Assembly: GCA_036496265.1 (NCBI GenBank)
Contig: DASXLL010000087.1
Location: forward strand, 1-37,682
Reading direction: 5' to 3'
Origin: CAYLLN01 sp036496265
GTDB lineage: Bacteria > Planctomycetota > Planctomycetia > Pirellulales > Pirellulaceae
DNA: 37,682 bases
A program made the translations under genes and the position numbers. Under the pieces are notes generated by a model. It was not told the DNA's origin, made no database searches, and saw only the letters and a program-made list of their open reading frames with translations. Positions 23,810 through 30,342 of this stretch are shown one piece after another; the first letter of the stretch is position 1; each line of letters begins with the position of its first letter.

Positions 23810-24202
23810 ATGAAAAATAATCCCAAACGCCGACTCACTCGCGGAGACCTGCAAATTCTCCAAATGCTGTGGCGCGAACAGCGCGTCACGATCGCCGGGG
23901 CTCATCAAGCGCTCGGGCAACCGATCGGCTATTCCACCGTCCAAACGCGTCTCAATCGTCTCGTGGACAAAGGACTGGTTCGCAAGACGAAGGAGACGCC
24001 GACCCGCTATGAGGCCGCAATTCAGCCGCACGATGTGGTGGAAAGCGAGCTCCGCACGTTGGTGCAAGACGTCAGTGGCGGAGTGGTTCCGCTGGTGGCC
24101 CAGCTTTTTCGGGAGCATCAGCCTTCGGCAACTGAACTGGATGAGATTCGCCAACTCATACAGCAGGCCGAAGCCCGCGTCCAAAAGAAGACCCGACGCT
24201 AA
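23810..24202 (+). CDS. blaI: BlaI/MecI-family transcriptional repressor
   Basis: 130 residues. A winged helix-turn-helix at about 8-75 (LTRGDLQILQMLWREQRVTI...GYSTVQTRLNRLVDKGLVRK) is followed by a helical dimerisation tail with the usual acidic and Gln-rich pattern. Family members bind paired TACA/TGTA-like operators as dimers and are removed by cleavage when an M56 sensor protease is triggered. Here two operators and a promoter sit just upstream and an M56 protease gene follows 252 nt downstream, so the pair forms a complete circuit. No beta-lactamase gene is in the window; the regulated target is unknown. Confidence 0.9.
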   Translation: MKNNPKRRLTRGDLQILQMLWREQRVTIAGAHQALGQPIGYSTVQTRLNRLVDKGLVRKTKETPTRYEAAIQPHDVVESELRTLVQDVSGGVVPLVAQLFREHQPSATELDEIRQLIQQAEARVQKKTRR

Positions 24203-24279
24203 CGGTGCAATGGGAACAACCTCGGCATTTCGAGCGATTGCAATGTTGATATCGATTTTCAGCGGCTGCAATTGGAACA

Positions 24280-24356
24280 GAAGGCAACCAAGGAAACGAA
24301 GGGAGAGTTTGGCCTACACACACTCGTGTTTCCCCTTCTTCCTCTTTGTTGCCTTC
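24280..24356. repeat. Imperfect inverted repeat between blaI and the M56 gene
   Basis: GAAGGCAAC (24280-24288) is the exact complement of GTTGCCTTC (24348-24356); the inner bases pair imperfectly (purine-rich AAGGAAACGAAGGG against CCCCTTCTTCCTC). The 252-base blaI-blaR spacer holds no gene that I trust. The structure may lower expression of the protease relative to the repressor. Confidence 0.6.
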
Positions 24357-24454
24357 GCTTTCTTATGTTCAAAATCCTTTTGTATCAATCACGAAGTTGT
24401 TCTGTCCCTAGTGCCTGATTTGTCAGCCCACGACCTTCGCTGAGGACCGACACC

Positions 24455-26140
24455 ATGGAATCGATCGCCCAACTGGTTTACGTCTTGGCCTCGAGCACCC
24501 TCTGGCTAACCGCCTCGGGGCTCATGTTGTGGCTTTATTTGCAAAGCCGTCACCAACTTTCCCCTGCCACCCGAGCAGCGGCCAGCATTCTGGTTGTGCT
24601 TCAAGGCTGGATTTGGATTGGAATTCCCGTCCAACTTGGCCAACTCGCTCAGGTCAACGAGTTTGCCCAACTCGAACAGGTATGGAGTCACTGGAAGGCG
24701 GCTGAAATTGCACTGCAGAAAAGTGCCACAGTCGATGCCGTTCAAGCGATGGCTTCGCTGCAAATTGACTCACGGCCAGCTCAAACGACGACTTCGCCAC
24801 CCATTGAATCGCGCCCGTCGGTCGCCGCGATCGACCTGCCGGCGCTGATGCGGCTGACAAATGTTGTCGTCGCTGCGATCTGGGCGGCGGGAATCGCCAT
24901 CATTATCTGGCGATCAGTCGGCTCTTTCGTGGCGCTGTGTCGAATGATTCAAACGCTGCCGCTGGCGCCTGCGGAGTGGCAATACGAATTCTCCGCGTTA
25001 TGTGTCAAACGGAATATTCGCAGCCCGCTCGCGCTCAAGGTCAGCAATGTCGCCGCGCCGATGCTGTTCCAGACTTGGGGGCGCGCCAGCATCGTCGTTC
25101 CAGCCTGGCTTTGGGAGTCGTGTACGGCTGATCAACGCACGAGCATTCTGCTCCACGAATTAGCCCACTATCAACGCCGTGATATTTGGCGTCAGTTCGC
25201 TGTGCGACTGCTGGTCCTCCCCCACTGGTTCAATCCGGTGGCCTGGTGGGCCGCCAGGCAGTTTGAAGCGGCAAGCGAGGCCGCTTGCGACGAGACGGCC
25301 TGCGGCGACAACTCCCTGCATGCCATTGGCTATGCCAAAGCACTACTGACTTTGAACGAACGCGCGGGGCTGCGTTATGCCCAGGCGCTGTCGATTAGCG
25401 GCTCCTCGCTCACCGAGCGAATTCGCCGCGTTCTATGCCCCGAGTTTAAGGAGTCCCAAATGTCGAGGTTTCTGGTTCTTTCGTCACTGATGTTGTTGAC
25501 CGGCCTGGCTACCATCCGAATTCAGGCCGCGGGCCAGGCGCCCCCAGCTAAGAGTGAAACGGCCAAGAATGACGCGGGCAGTTCGAATGCCGCGTCGCTC
25601 CTACCCAATGGAGGCTTTGAAGAGTTCGACGAGGAGACCGGCGACCCGCTCTCCTGGGGCCCCACTCGCGTCGCGCGCACGCCGGACGGCACAGGTTTGG
25701 CTGGCCATTATCTCCTGTCCGCATCGCCCAGCCTCGCGCATGGCGGCAAGCGCAGCGTCATGGTGGCGATTGGAGAAAATCATCCGGCATTGCCGGTGGC
25801 CTACAATTGGACGACCGAAGTGCAGGGCTGGAAGGCCGGCGAAACCTACGACCTCTCCGGATGGCTTAAGACCGAAAAAGCCAAGCAGCCAGCGTTCATC
25901 ATGGTGCAATTCTGGGATAAGAATGCGGATCCGAAAGCAAAGCGGATGATCGGCGGCGCCGGGACTGAAAAGGATTTTCCGATCAAAGGCGACACCGACT
26001 GGACCAAAGTCAGCACACGCTTCACTGTGCCTGAAGGGACAGGCAGCCTCCGCCTTCGCGCCGGGCTGGCCTCCAAAGGCAATCGCGGTGCCAAGGCCTG
26101 GCTCGATGACCTTTCGCTCGTCAAGATTGCGTCCAAGTGA
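24455..26140 (+). CDS. M56 (BlaR1-type) sensor protease with carbohydrate-binding-like outer domain
   Basis: 561 residues. Several N-terminal spans (about 5-30, 42-62, 132-155) surround the gluzincin site HELAH (234-238); E275 in ASEAACDE is the third zinc ligand. This is the BlaR1/MecR1 integral membrane protease core, which cleaves BlaI-type repressors. A last span lies at about 338-355. The outer part (about 385-561: NGGFEEFD...WGP, SVMVAIGE, YDLSGWLKTEK, LDDLSLVKI) has the outline of a CBM4/9-like jelly-roll, not the penicillin-binding domain of classical BlaR1. The protein therefore probably senses a glycan or another ligand. It is encoded after blaI on the same strand. Confidence 0.87.
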   Translation: MESIAQLVYVLASSTLWLTASGLMLWLYLQSRHQLSPATRAAASILVVLQGWIWIGIPVQLGQLAQVNEFAQLEQVWSHWKAAEIALQKSATVDAVQAMASLQIDSRPAQTTTSPPIESRPSVAAIDLPALMRLTNVVVAAIWAAGIAIIIWRSVGSFVALCRMIQTLPLAPAEWQYEFSALCVKRNIRSPLALKVSNVAAPMLFQTWGRASIVVPAWLWESCTADQRTSILLHELAHYQRRDIWRQFAVRLLVLPHWFNPVAWWAARQFEAASEAACDETACGDNSLHAIGYAKALLTLNERAGLRYAQALSISGSSLTERIRRVLCPEFKESQMSRFLVLSSLMLLTGLATIRIQAAGQAPPAKSETAKNDAGSSNAASLLPNGGFEEFDEETGDPLSWGPTRVARTPDGTGLAGHYLLSASPSLAHGGKRSVMVAIGENHPALPVAYNWTTEVQGWKAGETYDLSGWLKTEKAKQPAFIMVQFWDKNADPKAKRMIGGAGTEKDFPIKGDTDWTKVSTRFTVPEGTGSLRLRAGLASKGNRGAKAWLDDLSLVKIASK

Positions 26141-26201
26141 GAGGCCGCTGCCTCATCCCGCACAGATGTTTTCGGGTAGGCGTCTCGAAAGTAGGTACTG
26201 A

Positions 26202-26294
26202 CGTGCAAAGGGGTCGGGAGTCTTTGGCGGCCATTGTTATCCTTGTTGGAGGCTCATCTACCGCCAAAGACTCCCGACCCCTTTTGGTTGCACG
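26202..26294. repeat. Long palindromic element (24-bp perfect arms, possible MITE)
   Basis: Arms at 26207-26230 and 26261-26284 are exact complements over 24 bases (AAAGGGGTCGGGAGTC...). They are separated by a 30-nt loop and extended by an outer pair CGTGCAA / TTGCACG (26202-26208, 26288-26294) after an unpaired stretch on the right. It lies between the M56 gene and the DoxX-fusion gene. It has the look of a non-autonomous mobile or REP-like element. The strong hairpin could also stop transcription between the two genes. No target-site duplication is clear. Confidence 0.85.
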
Positions 26295-26418
26295 CTGGTT
26301 GAATACCTACAATCGAGACGCTCGCCCGCCGTTTTCCGTCCACCGCGAAATGAGGGCGGCCAAGTAAATCGCACGGCGATACGGGCGTCGGATGCACGCA
26401 AGGAACGAGGGAACAAGA

Positions 26419-28491
26419 ATGACCTCTCGGTTTCAACTCATCGCTATGGTGGGAAAACTCGGACGGCAATGCATCGCCGCCCTCGCACTAGCATTCATTG
26501 TTGTCTGTCTTGCCGCAGTGGCAAATGCCCAAGACTCGCCACAAGGCGTGCCGAAAGCGCAACCCACTTCGAATTTGCCCAATCAGTGGGTCCGCATCGC
26601 GAGCCGGGAGTCGAAGGATGGGCCAACTCTGGTCGTCACGGGCGAAAATGGCGAAACGAAAACCTACTCGGCTGTCGCGGATGTCTCCCTCATTTCCTAC
26701 CTCGCGGATCGCGCGTGGGGAAGGCTTCCTAGCCTTTCCATTAGCCTCAGTGACACCAACCACTTCCTGTTGCGCTTCGATCCGGTGACCGATTTCGCCG
26801 TCCGCCGGGCCGAGTTGGTGTTGAAACTCGGCGACTCCCCGGCGACTCCGAGCCAGCCATTCGAAGTCAGCATCTACGAGGTGCAAGAATCATGGGACGA
26901 GAATAAAGTGACTTGGACTAGCCAGCCCAAGATCGCTGGCAAACTGGCAACCAAAGCTTCCCTAGATCCCAAAGCCAATGAATTTCGCATCGATGTCACT
27001 GAGCTGGTGAAACGCGAAAGCGGCAAAGACGCACCGCAATACGGCTGGCTTCTCAAGGTTGCCAAACCGCTCGCCAGCAGAACTCAGAATTTTCCAGCAG
27101 GAATGAACGACAAGCCCCAGCCCTTCTTTGTCGCCTGGCTCTGGCTGCCCGCCATCGCCTTGGTGCTGTTCGCCTTATCGCAAACAAACCTCGGCTTGCT
27201 TCAAAGAATCGCGTTCCGGTTTTCCTTTGCCTATTGGCTGCTGTATTCCTTGCCCAAACCATTTGTCACGTTGCTTCCTTACGTCGGCTACCGCCTCAAC
27301 AGGCTTTACGACGCGCAGTCTGACAAGCTGGTCCACTGGACGGCGGCCCGCTTCTTGGGCATCTCGCAAATGTACACCGGCCCCAGCGGCAGCGGCGACA
27401 AAACCTCCGATTACGTTCGCCTGCTCGTTTGTTTTGTCCTGGCTTCTGCGATCGCGGTCATTTGGTCCGCGGTCGATTGGCGCAAAACCAATTACCCGTG
27501 GTTGCAGGATTTGCTCCGCAGTTATCTCCGCTATGTGTTGGCCTTTACCATGCTCGGCTACGGCCTGGCCAAAGTTGGTTCGGCCATGAATCAATTTGCC
27601 GAGCCTTCCATCGACCAATTGATGAAGACATATGGCGACTCGTCCCCCATGAACCTGGTCTGGACGTTCATGGGCGCCTCGCGGGCTTACACCCGCTTTG
27701 CTGGCCTGGGAGAGGTCCTCGGCGGCTTGCTCCTCATCTGGCGGCGCACCACGATCCTGGGAGCCGCCGTAACGTTCGCCGTCATGCTGAATGTCATGCT
27801 GCTCAATTTCTGCTACGACGTCCCCGTCAAGCAATACTCCTTTCATCTGTTGATGATGGCGGTGTACTTGCTCTTGGCCGACGCACCCCGCCTCGCGAAT
27901 CTGCTGATTTGGAACCAGCCGGTCGATAAAACCTCTCTTTTGCCCCCCTACTCCGGCTCCAAAACCATCTGGCTGCAGCGCGCGCTAAAGGCCTACATCA
28001 TCCTGCTCGGATTCGCCTGGCCCCTCGGCTCATTCCTGTATCGAGAGCGCTATGCCCCTGCTCCCAGGCTCGCCCAACCCGCCTTTTATGGCACCTACGA
28101 AGTGGACGAGTTTCTCGTCGATGGCCAACCAGTTCCGCCGCTACTGACCGACAACACCCGTTGGCGCTACCTCAGCCTGAACCGCTCTCCCTTCGGCCGC
28201 GGCGGCGCCGGCACGCCAACGGACTATTTCTCGATCCGCATGCTGAATCGCACCCAGCGCGGCGGCCCCTTCGCCCTTTCCAGCGACGAAAAAACCTTGA
28301 CCTTACAAACCGCCGGCCCCGCCTTCCCCGACAAACTCACGATCGATTCACTCGACGACAAGCGCCTCGCCTTGACCGGTATAGCCGGCGGCAAAAAGCT
28401 GGAAGTCAAGCTCCACAAACTAAACCGCGACGATTTCCTCCTCATGAACCGCGGCTATCACTGGATCAACGAGCTCCCGCTCAATCGATAG
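26419..28491 (+). CDS. Secreted DNRLRE-like domain fused to DoxX-type membrane protein
   Basis: 690 residues from ATG at 26419, with GAGGGA 8 nt upstream; an in-frame ATG at 26392 is less likely. A signal peptide (LALAFIVVCLAAVANAQ) is followed by a beta domain at about 60-215. Its pattern (LLRFD, AELVLKL, YEVQESWDENKVTWTSQP, DVTELVK, GWLLKV) is that of the DNRLRE/CBM96-type family of extracellular proteins. About eight membrane spans follow in the DoxX/quinol-oxidase-subunit style (LAFTMLGYGLAKV...RFAGLGEVLGGLLLIWRRTTILGA). A soluble C-terminal domain ends at NELPLNR. Such fusions are unusual; the role may be sensing or redox at the envelope. It lies downstream of the BlaR1-type gene, separated by the palindromic element. 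Confidence 0.75.
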   Translation: MTSRFQLIAMVGKLGRQCIAALALAFIVVCLAAVANAQDSPQGVPKAQPTSNLPNQWVRIASRESKDGPTLVVTGENGETKTYSAVADVSLISYLADRAWGRLPSLSISLSDTNHFLLRFDPVTDFAVRRAELVLKLGDSPATPSQPFEVSIYEVQESWDENKVTWTSQPKIAGKLATKASLDPKANEFRIDVTELVKRESGKDAPQYGWLLKVAKPLASRTQNFPAGMNDKPQPFFVAWLWLPAIALVLFALSQTNLGLLQRIAFRFSFAYWLLYSLPKPFVTLLPYVGYRLNRLYDAQSDKLVHWTAARFLGISQMYTGPSGSGDKTSDYVRLLVCFVLASAIAVIWSAVDWRKTNYPWLQDLLRSYLRYVLAFTMLGYGLAKVGSAMNQFAEPSIDQLMKTYGDSSPMNLVWTFMGASRAYTRFAGLGEVLGGLLLIWRRTTILGAAVTFAVMLNVMLLNFCYDVPVKQYSFHLLMMAVYLLLADAPRLANLLIWNQPVDKTSLLPPYSGSKTIWLQRALKAYIILLGFAWPLGSFLYRERYAPAPRLAQPAFYGTYEVDEFLVDGQPVPPLLTDNTRWRYLSLNRSPFGRGGAGTPTDYFSIRMLNRTQRGGPFALSSDEKTLTLQTAGPAFPDKLTIDSLDDKRLALTGIAGGKKLEVKLHKLNRDDFLLMNRGYHWINELPLNR

Positions 28492-28495
28492 CAAG

Positions 28496-28509
28496 CCACC
28501 TGCAGGTGG
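28496..28509. repeat. Perfect 14-bp palindrome
   Basis: CCACCTGCAGGTGG, 4 nt after the DoxX-fusion stop and 22 nt before the next start. No T-tract. Confidence 0.7.
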
Positions 28510-28530
28510 AAAGGCGAAGCCGGGGCGATC

Positions 28531-28746
28531 ATGTTCCGCATAACCATTCGCGAGCTGCTCTGGCTAACCACCATCGCCGCCTTGGCGATCGGTTGGCTCA
28601 TCCATACGCGATCCGAACAAACGAACGATCAGTTTCTCCAAATTCAATTGATGGAGCAGCGGCTTCACGAAGCGAGCGAACTGGTGACGCAACTGCAATC
28701 GATCAGCAAGAACAAATTAGAAGGCGGCACAAGGCAGACCGAATAG
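28531..28746 (+). CDS. Small single-span membrane protein (TIRELLWLT type)
   Basis: 71 residues. The N-terminus MFRITIRELLWLTTIAALAI forms a membrane anchor with the TIRxLxWLT signature common at the start of short planctomycete proteins. A charged coiled-coil-like tail follows (QIQLMEQRLHEASELVTQLQ), ending with KLEGGTRQTE. Function unknown. It follows the DoxX fusion on the same strand after 39 nt, so it may be co-transcribed. A related N-terminus is encoded on the opposite strand at 29376, in tail-to-tail orientation. Confidence 0.7.
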   Translation: MFRITIRELLWLTTIAALAIGWLIHTRSEQTNDQFLQIQLMEQRLHEASELVTQLQSISKNKLEGGTRQTE

Positions 28747-28851
28747 GCCCTCTCACTTTCCCTTCGCACTCTGCCCCCCTCGGGTCGTGATACCGTTTGA
28801 GTGACTGTCAAATGAAAACCCGCAGCGGTCAATCGGACAGTTGGTAGTGTC

Positions 28852-29376
28852 CTAATTTGAATTCTTGTCGAGCGGTTCAAGATGCCCGGCGCGCCGACAC
28901 CATGCTCGGTCAAATAGAATTATGCCCAAGAGTACAACCGCCGCGAGCGATAACCACATGGCTGTCCGTAAGCTGAATGGCGTACTCCCTGCATCTTCCT
29001 TCGTCGTGATCGTCAGTACCCCGTTTTCGACCACATAGGCTAAGTCGAGATCATTCAGCAAGAGTTTCAACGCCGAACGAAGTGTGATTCCGCGCAGGCT
29101 CTTGGTGACCGGCGTATCGGGGCTGATGCTCGCCTCTTCTAGTTTCCTCAAGCTGAGGATGATCGGAATGTTGTGCGTTTCCTGCAGATAGAGCACCACA
29201 TCCTTGAGCGGCATTTCAACCACATCGACGTACGTGGTCTTGTTCAGTTCCGCACGAATGCTTGCTTCGTGTGGGTCAGCGCGATAATGCTCCAAATAGC
29301 GATCTAGCTGCGTGCCTGTGCAGAAGGCCGCAACAACTACAGTCAACCACATCAAATCCCGAATCGTAAAGCGCAT
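28852..29376 (-). CDS. Two-span membrane protein with STN/secretin-N-like domain
   Basis: 174 residues from ATG at 29376 (MRFTIRDLMWLTVVVAA), chosen because this signature opens related proteins. A longer frame from 29469 would read through two hairpins. The middle part (about 48-130) is STN-like: YVDVVEMPLKDVVLYLQETHNIPIIL...SLRGITLRSALKLLLNDLDLAYVVENGVLTITT, a pattern found in secretin and TonB receptor N-domains and in planctomycete FecR-neighbour proteins. A C-terminal span (about 140-158, AMWLSLAAVVLLGIILF) is followed by a short basic/acidic tail. It is probably a periplasmic domain anchored at both ends. Role unknown. Confidence 0.72.
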   Translation of the reverse strand: MRFTIRDLMWLTVVVAAFCTGTQLDRYLEHYRADPHEASIRAELNKTTYVDVVEMPLKDVVLYLQETHNIPIILSLRKLEEASISPDTPVTKSLRGITLRSALKLLLNDLDLAYVVENGVLTITTKEDAGSTPFSLRTAMWLSLAAVVLLGIILFDRAWCRRAGHLEPLDKNSN

Positions 29377-29404
29377 AAAAAACCCCGCAAGTCGCCCTGC
29401 GGGG
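29377..29404 (-). terminator. Intrinsic-terminator-like hairpin touching a start codon
   Basis: On the minus strand CCCCGCA pairs with TGCGGGG around an 8-nt loop, then a run of six T runs straight into the ATG at 29376. This is a textbook intrinsic terminator shape, but it lies where a ribosome binding site should be. It may end an unseen minus-strand transcript or act as an attenuator for the gene. Confidence 0.75.
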
Positions 29405-29435
29405 CATTCTAAGTCATGGCCTAGGCGGCTACGCG

Positions 29436-29462
29436 GCCCCGTCAGAGATGGCGGGGCTTTTT
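29436..29462 (+). terminator. Plus-strand intrinsic-terminator-like hairpin
   Basis: GCCCCG pairs with CGGGGC around a 10-nt loop, followed by five T. It faces the opposite way from the hairpin at 29377-29404, with about 31 nt between them. The nearest plus-strand gene upstream ends at 28746. Confidence 0.6.
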
Positions 29463-29489
29463 CATGCACCTCTGGATAGAATCGGGGTC

Positions 29490-29675
29490 ATGGACAAGTC
29501 CGGCGAGCGATGCCCGAAGTGTGTATTGCCCAGCGGCCAAGTCGTTGAGGTTCGCTTGCTTCCAATTAAACCACCACGATCGCAAAAGTACCCGCGCGCA
29601 CCTTTTGCAGTGGGGTTTGTCGGGTCCCCTGGCATAACGACATACCTAATACCTATGCGACGAATGCGGCCATAA
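29490..29675 (+). CDS. Doubtful 61-residue protein with one CPKC pair
   Basis: ATG at 29490 with a weak GGGG upstream. The product (MDKSGERCPKCVLPSGQVVEV...) has a single CxxC near the N-terminus and a basic, Pro-rich centre, and I recognise no family. A half zinc-ribbon could be real or could be chance. It follows a terminator-like hairpin by 27 nt. Confidence 0.3.
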   Translation: MDKSGERCPKCVLPSGQVVEVRLLPIKPPRSQKYPRAPFAVGFVGSPGITTYLIPMRRMRP

Positions 29676-29912
29676 GTTTAGAAAACCTAGTGACTAGAAA
29701 ATGAAGTGTCCTTCAGCCGCGGCGCGGTTTTCATTTGACACAGCGGCAAACGGTTTCATGACCCCCCTCGCGCTTTCCCGCAAAATCTGCCAAGCCACCA
29801 AGAATTTGGTCCGGTTTTTTGCCCAAATTTCAATCTAGCTATGGGAGACCCAACACGACTCGCCCTGCGCCCAGCCACGGCCCCAAATCAATGCAACCTG
29901 CAATCCTTTCGC

Positions 29913-29940
29913 GCGCTAATACGCTCCTCCGTATTAGCGC
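29913..29940. repeat. Perfect 11-bp inverted repeat with CTCCTC loop
   Basis: GCGCTAATACG and CGTATTAGCGC flank 6 nt. No T-tract on either side. The structure could be an operator or a transcript-end hairpin; nothing nearby decides this. Confidence 0.7.
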
Positions 29941-30042
29941 CACCGCGCAAATATTAGTTTCCCTAAGCTCCAGCCGAGCATTGCTTTACGACATTTCCCC
30001 TCCCCGCCACGCCAAAACATTTTTCAAAATATTAGCCGCCCT

Positions 30043-30091
30043 TTCCGACTTCCGACCCTCAGCCTCGAACTTTGAACCTTGAACCTTGAAC
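30043..30091. repeat. Heptanucleotide array (TTCCGAC to CTTGAAC)
   Basis: Seven heptamers in one phase: two TTCCGAC, CCTCAGC, CTCGAAC, TTTGAAC and two CTTGAAC. The last ones are close to the array before recQ (TTTGAAC), so units are shared between loci. Confidence 0.88.
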
Positions 30092-30226
30092 TCTGCCCCC
30101 TCAAGTTGAGCGCACGGGCATTTCAACCCGAAACCCGAACTACCCGCCTCCCAACCACTTACAACTTTCCCCCAACCCCCTCGTAATAAAAAAACTTCCA
30201 ACTTTAGCGCGATCTCCGATACCGTC

Positions 30227-30254
30227 AAGCCTGAAGCCTCTCGCCTCAAACCTT
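30227..30254. repeat. Short heptanucleotide block (AAGCCTG type)
   Basis: Four in-phase heptamers, AAGCCTG, AAGCCTC, TCGCCTC and AAACCTT, in the same gene-poor stretch. A weaker CAACCCG/AAACCCG pair is at 30124-30137. Confidence 0.65.
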
Positions 30255-30342
30255 CCCTCACAACTTCTTCTACCAACTGGGGTTAAATACTGTTTAGAAT
30301 GGAGCCGCGCTGCCCTGCTCGTCCTTTTCTAGGGCCACATCC

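Larger units (their letters stand above)
29676..30342. other. Gene-poor stretch with inverted repeat and period-7 DNA
   Basis: 667 bases without a convincing gene. It holds a perfect 11-bp inverted repeat (29913-29923 / 29930-29940, GCGCTAATACG and its complement, 6-nt loop), several heptamer blocks, and the likely promoter and leader of the EF-hand protein gene near the right end. I found no clear ribosome binding site before 30343. Confidence 0.55.

Noticed and set aside
24203..24454. A small gene between blaI and the M56 gene
   Set aside because: Frames there lack ribosome binding sites and overlap the inverted repeat; the 144-residue frame is mostly a shadow of blaI.
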